Shown piece after piece: positions 49,196-59,744 of a DNA stretch of 64,000 nucleotides. The DNA lies in assembly GCA_949317995.1 (NCBI GenBank), contig OX439049.1:13640395-13704394 (forward strand). Reading direction: 5' to 3'. A program made the translations under genes and the position numbers. Numbering within the stretch: position 1 is the stretch's first letter; the number at the start of each line of letters is the position of its first letter. The notes under the pieces are model-generated. The model searched no databases, had not been told where the DNA came from, and worked only from the letters and a program-made list of their open reading frames with translations. Source of the stretch: Acholoe squamosa. Lineage: Eukaryota; Annelida; Polychaeta; Phyllodocida; Polynoidae.

Positions 49196-49668
49196 AAATA
49201 TTAAGCTAAGGGAGCGTTCATTATTTATGGCAGGGGGGGGGGTGAGCAAATGAGGGGGGGGGTCAAAATTTTTAGGGGTATTCAGAGGGGGGGGGACATT
49301 TTTTTTCAGCCTATTGTGAGAGGGGGGGTCATTTTTTTTCAACCTATTCCTGAGGGGCGGCGCAATTCCTTTTTTTGGGGTATTCGCCAACACAATGTAA
49401 AATTTCACAACACAACACGATTTTTTTTCGCGACACGTCGCGAAGTTCACAATTCTCCACCAAGTAATAGTACTTGTTAATGATTGCAACAACAATTTTG
49501 CCTAACATTTTCTTATTACCTATCATTCATATCCATTTAATCATGTTGGTGCAAACTATAAAAACAGATTAATTGGTCGTAATAACAAAGGGCGATGGTG
49601 CGTCTCTGTCCGGAGACCGAAGGCCCGAGGTCCGAGGGCTGGGCCAGTAGTACAGGAGAGAAAGAATC

Positions 49669-50667
49669 GTGCCAATGAAAGGAACTGAGTTCCCCGACCG
49701 TCCTTGGTCTCGAATTGCTGCTGACTTCTGTTATCATGTTGGAACAAACTACCTAGTAGTTGTTGACTACTATTTAAGGGATATTGAGACAAGCAAAGGA
49801 GTTGACGCCGCAGAGACTGTCGCCAAACTTAAGAAAATATTTGTTCATCAGGGCATCTCCGATATACTTGTCACAGACAATGGACCTCAGTTCAGTGCAA
49901 GAGACTTTGCAAACTTTGTAGATGAGTGGAAATTTGTGCATGTAACAGCTTCGCTGAGATATCCACAGTCAAATGGTGAGGCCGAGCGAGCCGTACAGAC
50001 AGTCAGAGGTATTCTCAACAAAGCTACTGATGTGGACTTAGCATTATTAATGTACCGAAACACACCACTCCATAATGGCTTCTCACCAGCGCAACTAAAT
50101 ATGGGCAGGAAATTAAAGACCAGAGTCCCCTGCTATCCATCTGAACTCTTACCAAGCACACCAGACCCGGTTGTTGTACGAAAAACGGAGAGGATGTACA
50201 GAGCCAGTATGAAACTGAACTATGACCAACGACACCGTGTGAAAGAAGCCGGAGAGTTATCAGCAGTTGACAAAGTGTGGCTCCCTGATCTCAAGACTCA
50301 TGGCACAATTGTAGGCAAAGCCAATGGACCGAGATCATATGTCATCTCAACCCCAACAGGCCTCCTGAGGCGAAACCGCCGTATGACTAGAAATGTTGGA
50401 CTACCACCTGCTACACTACCAATACCAGGTCCACCTAATACAGGACCTATTCCAGCAGTTCATCCTCCTACACCAAGACGTGACATACCATCACATGCAG
50501 TCACCCCTAGGGTTGACTCACCTGACAAACCAACACTGAGGATTGATCAGCCGGGTACCCCTTCATATGTGAATGAACCTGATGACCCGCCAGGGGCTGA
50601 TATTACTGAGCCTCGTAGGTCTGGGAGAGCCAGATCTGCACCTAAGCGTCTGATTGAAAACATGTGA
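49669..50667 (+). pseudogene. Gypsy integrase catalytic core and C-terminal tail
   Basis: The 332 codons are open. The DDE triad is visible as Asp19 (RIAADF), Asp70 (VTDNGPQF) and Glu106 (SNGEAERAVQ), with D-E spacing of 35 residues, as in retroelement integrases. A GPQFSARDFANF and MYRNTPLHNGFSPAQL block follow, then a Pro-rich tail. The zinc domain is missing and no upstream pol remains, so the ORF cannot be expressed as a normal polyprotein, although no stop has accumulated. Confidence 0.88.
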
Positions 50668-51125
50668 AAGACTCAATGAGATATCAGTTTAGTTTAACTT
50701 GAGAGATAATTTCATAGCAAGATACTAGCTATAATCATGTTCTTATTTGGTTGATAAGTATTATTCATTCATGAACATTTCGAGACAAAGAGATTGATAA
50801 GTGAGCTACTCATTTTGATCGATAGGTATTATTCATCTATGAACATTTCAAGACAAAGAGACTAATAAGTGAACTTCTCATTTTCAAAAAAAAAGGGAGA
50901 TGTGGTATGACCGGTATGCCTATATGGTGCTGCCACCAGTGACTGTGTGGAAAACTAAAAAGTAAAGTGAGTGGGTTGAGTGGGACACAACTTTGGGGGT
51001 TTAGGAAGCGGAGATCAGCATGTCAACATGTGGCTGAAACTTAATTTGTAACACTACAAGTCTACTCTACATTAAAGAACTTCAAGAACTAATCTTCTAA
51101 ATGTTCACTCAATAGAGTATCCAAC
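49669..51125 (+). mobile_element. Gypsy retrotransposon 3' fragment: integrase core, polypurine tract, start of LTR
   Basis: Element sequence becomes recognisable at about 49669 inside the integrase, without the HHCC zinc domain, and continues through the stop at 50665-50667, a 68-bp direct duplication (50753-50885), a polypurine tract AAAAAAAAAGGGAGA (50886-50900) and TGTGGTATGACC, the expected LTR start at 50901. The LTR end is uncertain, perhaps near 51125. Everything upstream of integrase is lost. Confidence 0.8.
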
Positions 51126-51692
51126 AATTGCCAAAGGCGATCAGCCCAGCCTGAGGACCGAGGGCCTTGGGTTTCCGGAACAGAGACAAACCGGAGCCCT
51201 TTGTTTACGTTCTGACACCAGAAAAAGCTTTGATTTTCCTTAAAATAATTCACAAATAAGACAGAAAAGCCACAAACAGGAAGTGAGAGCGGAAGTGCTT
51301 TTATGGGTCCCCTGACCCAACATGCGCTCTCAACCAATCAGATTGCAGGAAAGGCGACCCAACTTCACTCGAGTGTTAGAACAACTTGCTTACATCACTA
51401 GACCTGGTGCTCCTTTAGACGTTGCTTAAAGGTGCTCATGATTATATTTTTAAAATTCAATAGTACCTCCCATATATATGATTTGTGGATAAGGCACACT
51501 GTAGGAGCAAATTCAAAAGATCAAATGAGAATATGAAGTTGGCTCCAGAAATTCCAAAAACATTCTTGGGAGATACTCTCATACTCCATTATTATTGCTC
51601 CCATGCTGTACTACTTAACTAATGTGGTACAGTAATAAAAATGTATTCTCTTGCATGAAGTTTGTATTTAGTAATGTTTTAGTCCTGACTAC

Positions 51693-52288
51693 CATAATGT
51701 CTTGCATATAAGGCGTGTCTTAGGCCTATGTGCGAATCAGAGCCCAGGTGCGCCTTATAGGATCAGCCTGAGTTAAGGGTGCATCTTATATGTGGGGTTT
51801 ATTCAAATATCATTTGATACATAAAATGATTTACCCTGAAAAACATGTAAATAGCCCCCCACCTCCATCACACCTATGGGTAAAGCTAATGAATGCTGTA
51901 AAGGTGTTGGGCAGTATCAGCTCCCCTCCAACCCTACCAGTACTCTATGGTGGCCATAGCTTTTCACACCTTCCCATGTGACACTCACACCATCCAATGC
52001 CACCCTCACTCCATCCCATGCCGCCCTCACACCCTCCAATGTCGCGGTAACACCTTAGCAAGGCTTTCCCCACAACTTAGGCCTATTCAATGTACATGTA
52101 GGTTGGCTTTTACCAAGGGAGGCTATGTCTTACAGCATATGTCAAAAGGTTGGGGTGCACCTTATACAAGGGTTTTTTAAAATATTAATCCAGAAGCAGT
52201 AGGTGTGCCTTATATGCAAAACACACATCCCTGAGTTAGGGGTGCACCTTATACATGAGCTCTGCCTTATATACGCGGGAGATTACGG
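51693..52288. mobile_element. Large decayed CCGTAA-family element
   Basis: The right end ACGCGGGAGATTACGG is clear, flanked by TA at 52289-52290. The left end near CCATAATGTCTTGCATATAA is decayed. Inside are repeated GGTGCACCTTATA words. Its boundaries are approximate. Confidence 0.5.
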
Positions 52289-52289
52289 T

Positions 52290-53690
52290 AAACTTCATTT
52301 TCAATAATCTTGGTGGCCAAAAGAGATCGCAAAGCACATTTTTCTGTAATTCCAATTACCATTTTCTTATTCCATGTACCGGGTAATTAGTTCAGGGTGT
52401 CAGGAGCAGTGAACCATTATCAAATCACCTTATCATCCTATATCTGGCACAAGGGTCTTCTGTCAAGAAAGAGAGAATGGTAAACATTCTCCAATCTGTT
52501 GTGGACCATCAGAGTAGATGACAGCAGTGGCTTTCTAGAAGTATACATAGAAAAGCATGTCTCTTGAGCTGAGAGGTGCCAGCAAAGTTCTCGGTGGTAA
52601 AAAAGTCACCTACTATAATCACAGCAACTACTGATCAGAACCTCCAGTTTCTAACCCTTAGTTTCACTTTTGAAATCAATGCTTTTGCGATTGATATCCA
52701 TCACACCTACTAAATTAATGTTAAAAAATGAGATCAGAATGAAATTGAAACACTAGAAAAATCTCAAAAAGTTTGTCTTTGTATGTGCAAATTTTGAAAA
52801 AGACAGCTGCAAGTGCTTCAATCACTACAGTTAGTCAGGAATAGGTTGCATGATATAGCTGGCTAAGACATCCTGTATTTCCCTGTGTATTACTAAAAGC
52901 CTGTACGGGCTTGTAAACACACTTAAGTGGCAAATTTACCAGGATTATAAACAGGGCAGGCTTATACACAGGGCAGGCTTATATTTCTCTACATGAAATA
53001 ATGAGGGAGTGGCAAACAGTTTGCTCAAGACTTATCTATGGTTTGTACATCATTCTTTAGACATTTTCTATAATCCTTTATCTTTCTTTGCATGAAATAT
53101 AATGGTAGCGGAAATTGATATAGCTGAAAAAATATATAAATACCATATGTTGAAGTATGGTAAATGGTCCAAAATGCTTTTTCATTGAGCACAGAGGCCA
53201 TACACAGGGAAATATAGTACCCTAAACTGCATCAGTAGTGGCCCATGCTAGTGCCCCCTATGGAGGAGCCTTCAAAATAGGTACTTTTTATACAGATGTC
53301 AATCAATCAATGGCAGGGTATTCACATTTCAATTTTTCAAAAGATCGGGACCATTTTGAAAAAGGCTTTGCATTTATACAAAATGAAAGCTGGCCAACGG
53401 CTGATAGCTTTTACGACATTCTACAACGACCATCCCATTTTTAACATAATAATTGGAATGGTTTAAATTGAGGTAGAATACACTTTAGCTGGCGCACATC
53501 TTGCTGCACATTAGGATTAGCATAGGGTTAGCATTAGGGTAGCTAAAGGGTTCACTTCAGCACCGGCTAAAGTGCATTAGTCCCTCAATTTCTCCTAATA
53601 TGACAGGAATGAAGAGACCTGATGTACACAGACTTTGTTAAACATGGTTAAATGTATAAGGTAATGTGATGGGAATCATTTTCTTTCAAT
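52290..53690. other. Intergenic, no feature seen
   Basis: A-T rich sequence. GGCTTATA/ATAAAC words at 52905-52985 hint at another decayed MITE, but ends could not be placed. Confidence 0.5.
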
Positions 53691-53849
53691 CAGTTCTAAG
53701 GGGGGGGGTCATTTTTTTTCAACCCATTCCTAAGGGGGGGGGGGTCACTTTTTTTCAACCTATTCCCAAGGGGGGGGGTAATTTTTTTTGACGTATTCGT
53801 TCTGCCAGATTGGCACCCCCCCCCCTGCCATAAATAATGAACGCTCCCT

Positions 53850-53927
53850 AATAGATGATGGATATCGGGGCCCTAGGGCTGTACATGCTGTATATACCCG
53901 AGCCGCGCCCCGAAATCCATCATCTAT
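53850..53927. repeat. Imperfect hairpin with ATAGATGATGGAT arms
   Basis: AATAGATGATGGAT at 53850 has its complement ATCCATCATCTATT at about 53914-53927, enclosing a GC-rich loop (GGGGCCCTAGGG, GCCGCGCCCCG). Confidence 0.7.
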
Positions 53928-54332
53928 TGCGGTTATACCACCATTTCCTCCATTTTGTATTAATTTCTTATCTGAGATCCAAAGAATATAGCCAGGAGAA
54001 GACATTTTGTAAGTGCAAGCAATACGGCCCGTGGCCGCTCTGCGCGAACCATTGTTTTTGTTCCTTGCCGGGAGAGGTACAGCTGTGTGTACACACACTT
54101 TTCGTATGGAATCCAACAATGACAAATCGGGAAATTAACAGGTTCATATCCTTAGACAGTCTAGATGATCCCTCCATATGTATTGTGTCCAATATATTCA
54201 AAATAAATAAGAATCCATTGATTTTCCAAAATGATCCGAAATTTTCGGCGTCTTCCTCGTAAGACGAGCAGTTGACCTATATCTACATCCGGGCCACTGA
54301 CACACTTTCGCCGAGCAAGGAGGCGGGTAGGA

Positions 54333-54521
54333 ATGGCCGGACCGCGACTCGCTTTTACGATGGAAAAATCAATGGATTCTTATTTATATCGAGGAAAATG
54401 GAGAAAATTAGCACGCATTCCTCGTCTATTGATCGAATACTTCTTGGGATTTCAATATTATAACATGACAAGCTTGGAATCAAGACGAAAACTCAGTGTA
54501 AACATAGGACAAGGACCCCAG
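54333..54521 (+). CDS. Possible first exon of an unidentified gene
   Basis: ATG at 54333 (GGAATGG context) opens 63 codons ending phase 0 at CAG/GTTAGA. The protein (MAGPRLAFTMEKSMDSYLYR, then GKWRKLARIPRLLIEYFLG, then ESRRKLSVNIGQGPQ) has balanced composition and an amphipathic helix-like segment, unlike the surrounding low-complexity DNA, and the sequence before it is moderately GC-rich as in a 5' UTR. I do not recognise the family, and no second exon was found before TRAM1. It could be chance or a retrogene scrap. Confidence 0.35.
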
Positions 54522-54564
54522 GTTAGAAGTTATTTACTTTCGCATTGGGTTTCATCACCGTTCA

Positions 54565-54632
54565 GTGTGGCGCTATGGCTAAGGCCTTCGCCTACCTCCA
54601 CTGCGGCCGGGGTTCAATTCTCCTACGAGTTG
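54565..54632 (+). mobile_element. tRNA-derived SINE-like head
   Basis: TATGGCTAAGGCC (box A-like, about 54575) and GGGTTCAATTCTCC (box B-like, about 54610) lie about 35 bp apart as in tRNA promoters. There is no clean acceptor stem and no anticodon assignment, so a SINE relic is more likely than a tRNA gene. Confidence 0.4.
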
Positions 54633-54831
54633 GGACGATTTTTCACATTGAAATGATGGCTAGATTGAATTTGTATGTCTGCCACACATTTCCCAAAATA
54701 TTCTAAGTCCAACTTGACCTCGAAAAAGTATATACCAAAAATTCCAAAAATGCACATGTGTGGTATATGCAGAATAATGCACGGCTAAACTGCATATAAA
54801 CCCACCGGAAGTCCCGAAATCGTGGTATAAA

Positions 54832-55365
54832 TGTCAGTAATTACTCACTATTTATCAGAGATTAGTCAATATATGTCAATAAATACTCACTCTTTGTCAG
54901 CAATTAGTCAATATATATACCGGTATATTTGTCCGTCCAGCCTAGAAAATGTGTCATTTGACATGAAATTGAGGCCTGTTCTTTAGGACTGAGTCCTTCA
55001 CCTGTGACACTTTTTTTTCAACATATGTCACTGTGTATGGACTATTTGTCAGCAATTAGTCAATATATGTTAGTAATTACTCATTATTTGTCAGCAATAA
55101 GTCAATATATGTCAGTTATTTACTCACTATTTGTCAGTAATCAGTCAATATATGCCAGTACTTAGTCATTATAAAACAACACTTAGTCCATATATGTCAG
55201 TAATAACTCACAATTTGTCAGATATTAGTCAATAGTGAGCAATTACTAACATATATTGACTAAATGCTGATAAAATGTAAGTAACTACTATCATGTATTG
55301 ACTAATTGCTGAAAAATAGTGAATAATTACTAACATATATTAACTAATTGCTGACAAATCTATAA
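54832..55365. repeat. 42-bp (2 x 21) minisatellite with unique module, copy 2 (inverted)
   Basis: This is the reverse complement of the array at 48568-49195: TTACTCACTATTTGTCAGCA units, and the module GGACTGAGTCCTTCACCTGT at about 54987-55006. Near 55235 the unit orientation flips, as it does in copy 1. Confidence 0.88.
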
Positions 55366-55375
55366 CAGAGGTGAG

Positions 55376-55530
55376 GGCGGGTTGAATTGGTGCATGTTGA
55401 ATGGACAGTGTACAGGCTATCATTACGTAGCTCTAGACGAGTTCTGAGTGGGGAGAGCGGGCTGGATTGATGCATGTTGAATGGACAGTGTACAGGCTAA
55501 CATCACATAGCTCTAGGCGAGTTCTGAATA
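55376..55530. repeat. 80-bp tandem duplication
   Basis: TGCATGTTGAATGGACAGTG occurs at 55391 and 55471. Both copies run on through GTACAGGCTA and AGCTCTAGACGAGTTCTGA with a few differences. No gene is seen from here to 56143. Confidence 0.85.
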
Positions 55531-56143
55531 TAATCATACTTAAGGATGGATATGAACTATCCATTTGTTGATGGTATGAGCACTCAAGTAATAGGACATA
55601 TGATGAAATAATGTGAGTTGGAGAAAGTTGGACACCTCTTAGTACTGGATATTATGTTCTTGATTAACCATTGGAAGGGCTATACTGTAGGTCAAGCAGG
55701 AATATTCCCCGTAGAGACCTGAAATACTCATGTATTCTGCTGGTGAATGCATAAGAGTGGGCCACTGTGAGGGTAAACATTAACTGCACTGCCTGCCTGT
55801 GCAGTAGGCTGTGATCACAGTGGCTGATCCAGCTCAACTTTGGACAGCTGTGGATTAACATTTAATATCAAGTTCTGTTAAATTGTCCTGTCAAACCACA
55901 ATTCTGGCCAACCCTCTGTCCCCCACTGGAAGTGAACAAGTTACACTATGATCAGATTGTGGGTATGAGAGACTGCGATAAGAAATTTTATAGGTTTTGC
56001 AAGGGGTGGCGGGTTTCAGCACACACATGCAAGAAAAAAATCGCCCCCCCCTCCCCTCCTTGTAAGGGTCAAAATTTGTTGCCCCTTACACTATTTTGCC
56101 CAATAGTAACACACAACGGCTAAGGTGGCTTGTTTTGTGTCAT

Positions 56144-56541
56144 GTAACGTCCGGTACCAAAATGATGAAATATGAAGGTGATTAAAGTTGCTGTCAGTAA
56201 TATAGAATGTCCCATTATGCATAGCAAACCCATGTGATAGCAAGGCCAATATGTCTATTATTGACTTCAATTACGAAATGGAACAAAATTTGAGTTATGC
56301 ATGCACAGTAGACTGCCTCTTACATGATGATAAAAGTACCGGACATTACGTAATGTCCGGTACTTTTATCAGAATTATTTCACATAAGCTGCTCTCACAT
56401 GGAGACAAATGCTGATAGACACACAATTTTTTCACCAAAGTAGGGGATAATAGGTCCCTTTATAAAGGTAATAACAAAAATGTTGAAGCTTTATTTTTTC
56501 CATGTAATATAACTAATTTAGATTTAGGTACCGGACGTTAC
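56144..56541. mobile_element. Twin inverted-repeat element with a 44-bp perfect palindrome at its centre
   Basis: GTAACGTCCGGTACC (56144-56158) and GGTACCGGACGTTAC (56527-56541) are outer inverted ends. At the centre (56328-56371) the two inner ends GTACCGGACATTAC and GTAATGTCCGGTAC meet back to back. The pattern looks like two short elements with the same GTAAYGTCCGGTAC terminus, about 206 and 192 bp, joined end to end. There is no coding sequence. Confidence 0.65.
56328..56371. repeat. 44-bp perfect palindrome
   Basis: The left half TGATAAAAGTACCGGACATT-AC is the exact complement of the right half, with no spacer. It could form a cruciform or hairpin. Confidence 0.97.
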
Positions 56542-58670
56542 AAATTACAGATTTCCATTTTCAAAGACACATGATGAAAAATTCTCATTCAGTAACATGT
56601 CCAAACCTCATAGAAATGATACCTATAATCATATACAATATAAAAAAATAACTTTGGGATACTCCAGATGTTCTTTATTCAATACAGGACAGTTGTAAAA
56701 AATGCAAAAAGTCAAAAAAGAACAAATTTGGCCAGTTTTTCCACTTCGGCAGGCTACAAGTCTGAGAGTTTTTGATGCATGACCACAAATTAACATTTTT
56801 CTGATAGCCCTAAGTGTCCTCTATCAAATGAGTCTATGTGAGACAAGATTGGTTCACAACTTCTTTCTCCAGAGCCATAAGAGTCCAAAATGACCCCAAA
56901 AACACAAAATCTACGGGTACTGCTTTTTGGCGACCTGACCCATAATGCACTCTTTCTCAGCAACAATCAAGAATACAGATCTAAAAGTTGTGAAATGTGT
57001 TGTGTATTTATCCAAGTCTTTACTTTCTCCGGGTTCCTTAATAGTAAGCAGCACCACATACAGGGACTTTATTGAAACAACTACAGCAACTGGCGTATGG
57101 CGATTTTTCGATTGACTTCTCTGCTTGTCCGTTTGTTCTTGATCGATAACTACCTTAAACAATTGATTGGAGTGGAAATAACTATGACTATGACTAAGGG
57201 TTAATCCACCTATTCCAGCTTACTATATCACAAAAGAGAAAGGAGAAATATTAGAAAAGTCGGTCGTTTGAAATATTTGGAAATCAAGTATAGAATCCAA
57301 CTGGTCTCTCCCTCCCCTCCCACCCTTGTCGTCCGTCTAGACGGCTATAGTAGGGGCCTGACTGGTCATTTTGGCCGGTGGAGTTAACTTACATTGAATT
57401 AGAATGGGAGCTCATACCCCCCTTGGTCCGATCGCTGTCCGGTCTGCCCTAGATGCGCGTTGCCCAAGCGGAACGCTCCCTCCCCCGCGGTCCCCGTCTT
57501 AGATTGGCTGCTATGCGGCTGGTATAATTTATTGAACATCGTGGACAGCAGTTTACAAGAGCTATGCCCTCACTATCTTTATAGATGTGGCCCGGGAGAT
57601 GTGGCCCTTTGTGGGGTTTTAGTTACACTATCCAGTACCAGTATTACGATAATTTTACCTACATGCATCTTTACAGGGCTTTTGACAGGATTTTTTTGCA
57701 ATGCGCCAATTGCACACTTTTTAGCAAATACAATGCGCCATTCTGTAAATGAATGGCCATTCTAGCCATTTAAATGCGACATTTAAGCATTAAATGCGTG
57801 TATTACGCACTGCGCAGCCCTGTCAAAAGCCCTGATCTTTAACTCGCAGTATACAGTTGGGTATGTGCTTCTATGAAAAATAATGAATAATGAAAAAAAG
57901 CGTCATCACTTTTCAAAATGGCTCGGACGGTAAACTGTAACCTGACTTCCCATGGCCTTAGAGCTTGGCGTATGATTATTTGGTTAACTATTAAACCCAA
58001 ATCTTTGGGGGCCAGGGGTTGTCACTAGTGCGAATCATCCACTGGCACTGCCCCTCTTTTGTATGAGTAGTGTGAATGGTCCAGGGGTAGAGCGAATGGT
58101 CCAAAAGGGAGTAGTGTGAATAGTCCAGGGCGAACAGGCAGTAGTGCGAATCATATTCCAAAGTCTGACGCCAACTTCCAAGCCCAAGCCAAGGCTTGAC
58201 CGAGCACTGACAAGCAGGAAAAATCAAGGTGACAGGTAAAGAAATACACGTGTTACTTACTCCGTTACACGCTCCTTAACTATCACCTCAGTGACACTTG
58301 TCAATAACGGCGATCTAGAGACAGTGAAAACATTAATTGGGGCTCAAACATGACAGATGATGCGCCCCAGCTTCTACAACAAACCCAGCATGGTGTGTTT
58401 TGATGGGGGCGGCCATGAGAAGCCGAAGTCTGATATCAGGCTCTCTGAATGGTTGACATGTATCTCACTTTATTTCATGTCTGTGCAAAATATTTCCAAC
58501 CACAGGCATTTCTTTGTCACGAGATATTTGACACATGTTAAAACTTTCATTTAATATCTACAGCTTGGGCTGACACGGCGTTTTAAGCCTTAGTACATGA
58601 GAAATACACAACAAAGCAAATAGCCTCATAAGTTTACTGTCCAATCACAACTGGCCTGACATACGTAATT
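56542..58670. other. Intergenic, no feature seen
   Basis: Several short open frames (for example 57460-57765 and 58357-58554) show no domain or convincing splice structure. AATGCGCCA/AAATGCG words cluster at 57695-57800. Confidence 0.5.
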
Positions 58671-58805
58671 GGGGCATTTTCGCGCGACCCAACCCGGTTG
58701 ACCGGGTGACTTGATCTGGTACATCCGGGGTGTAGCTGTGGTGTATGCCCGATGGGTACAGACGGTCGACCGGGTTAACCGGATCGGGGCACGCGAAAAT
58801 GCCCC
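58671..58805. mobile_element. Short palindromic element with GGGGCATTTTCGCG ends
   Basis: GGGGCATTTTCGCG at 58671 is mirrored by CGCGAAAATGCCCC at 58792-58805, and inner blocks ACCCGGTTGACCGGGT and GGTCGACCGGGTTAACC are also complementary. It is 135 bp, GC-rich and non-coding. A TA or longer target duplication was not evident. Confidence 0.65.
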
Positions 58806-59079
58806 TAGTCGCACCAAAAGTCTATTAGACAGAACGGTCCAAAATCGAAATAGAAAAAAAAAATCCCAAATAAAAATATAAAAATCCAAGAAAAATACAC
58901 AATTCATGTAGATATGATAATAATGAGAAGGGATTTGGAGATCTTCTCCTGCATGCAAGTCAAGTGTGATGAATTTTCCTACTCTTTTTTGATCATTTTG
59001 AAGTACATTTTTCTGTGCATATTTTTGGCAAACAAGCGAGGCGTTCGGTGTACAGTTTGCGCGCGGCTGCGCGAAAAAA

Positions 59080-59313
59080 GTTTCAACCCCCCCCTTCTCG
59101 AGGGGGTAAAATTTTTTCGACCCCCTCCATAAGGGACAAAAATCGCGAGCGAACGTCCCCTTTTAGCCTATAGTAACGCGTGGGGTTTTCCACTTAAAGA
59201 GGTGAAAGAGGTGTTGAAAAAATTCTAACCCCCCAGTCAAGGGGTTGAAAAATTTTTGACCCCCCTCCCTTCGAACCCACAAGCCCCCCTGTTGTTAAAA
59301 AATGATCACTCCC
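59080..59313. mobile_element. Partial GGGAG-family MITE just upstream of TRAM1
   Basis: The right end GTTGTTAAAAAATGATCACT-CCC followed by TAA (59314-59316) is identical in type to 60885-61184. The left end is decayed (a GATCATTTT remnant near 58991). It ends about 105 bp before the ZNF143-like motif in the TRAM1 upstream region. Confidence 0.55.
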
Positions 59314-59420
59314 TAACATTATTATAATAGGCTTTTAGGGACCGGTTGAATTTCTTATAACAATGTTTTCATATTTCGAATTCAATTGGCCTGTTTCTGA
59401 TATTAGATGTCACGCGCGTG

Positions 59421-59431
59421 GCATTCTGGGA
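59421..59431 (-). promoter_or_regulatory. ZNF143/THAP11-type motif upstream of TRAM1
   Basis: GCATTCTGGGA is the complement of TCCCAGAATGC, which fits the TCCCAGnATGC core bound by ZNF143/THAP11 at many animal housekeeping promoters. It lies about 86 bp before the TRAM1 ATG, where a TATA-less promoter is expected. Confidence 0.4.
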
Positions 59432-59486
59432 GACACGAAAGCGTCGATGTCACTTCCTCCCGAGACAGAGGAGGTTTGCTGAGTAG

Positions 59487-59717
<231 letters not shown>

Positions 59718-59744
59718 TAGGTTTCTTGATAGTTGATGTGACAG

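Larger units (their letters stand above)
49210..53848. mobile_element. GGGAG-family PIF/Harbinger-like element split by nested insertions
   Basis: The left end GGGAGCGTTCATTATTTATG and the right end CATAAATAATGAACGCTCCC are exact inverses over about 25 bp, flanked by TAA on both sides (49207-49209, 53849-53851). Both edges share G-run modules ending TTTTTTTTCAACCTATTCC. The spacing (4.6 kb) is far above the roughly 300 bp of sister copies, and the middle contains a Gypsy 3' fragment and another MITE. It is best read as one short element later opened by insertions. Confidence 0.7.

Noticed and set aside
54565..54632. tRNA gene
   Set aside because: Box A- and box B-like words are present but no acceptor stem or complete cloverleaf could be formed; kept only as SINE-like.
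57460..57765. 101-codon frame with hydrophobic stretches
   Set aside because: No family recognised. The hydrophobic part is low-complexity, with no splice or conservation evidence.
58357..58554. Exon-like start (MTDDAPQLLQQTQ in one frame) before a GTGTGT
   Set aside because: Too short, weak donor, no family match and no downstream exon.
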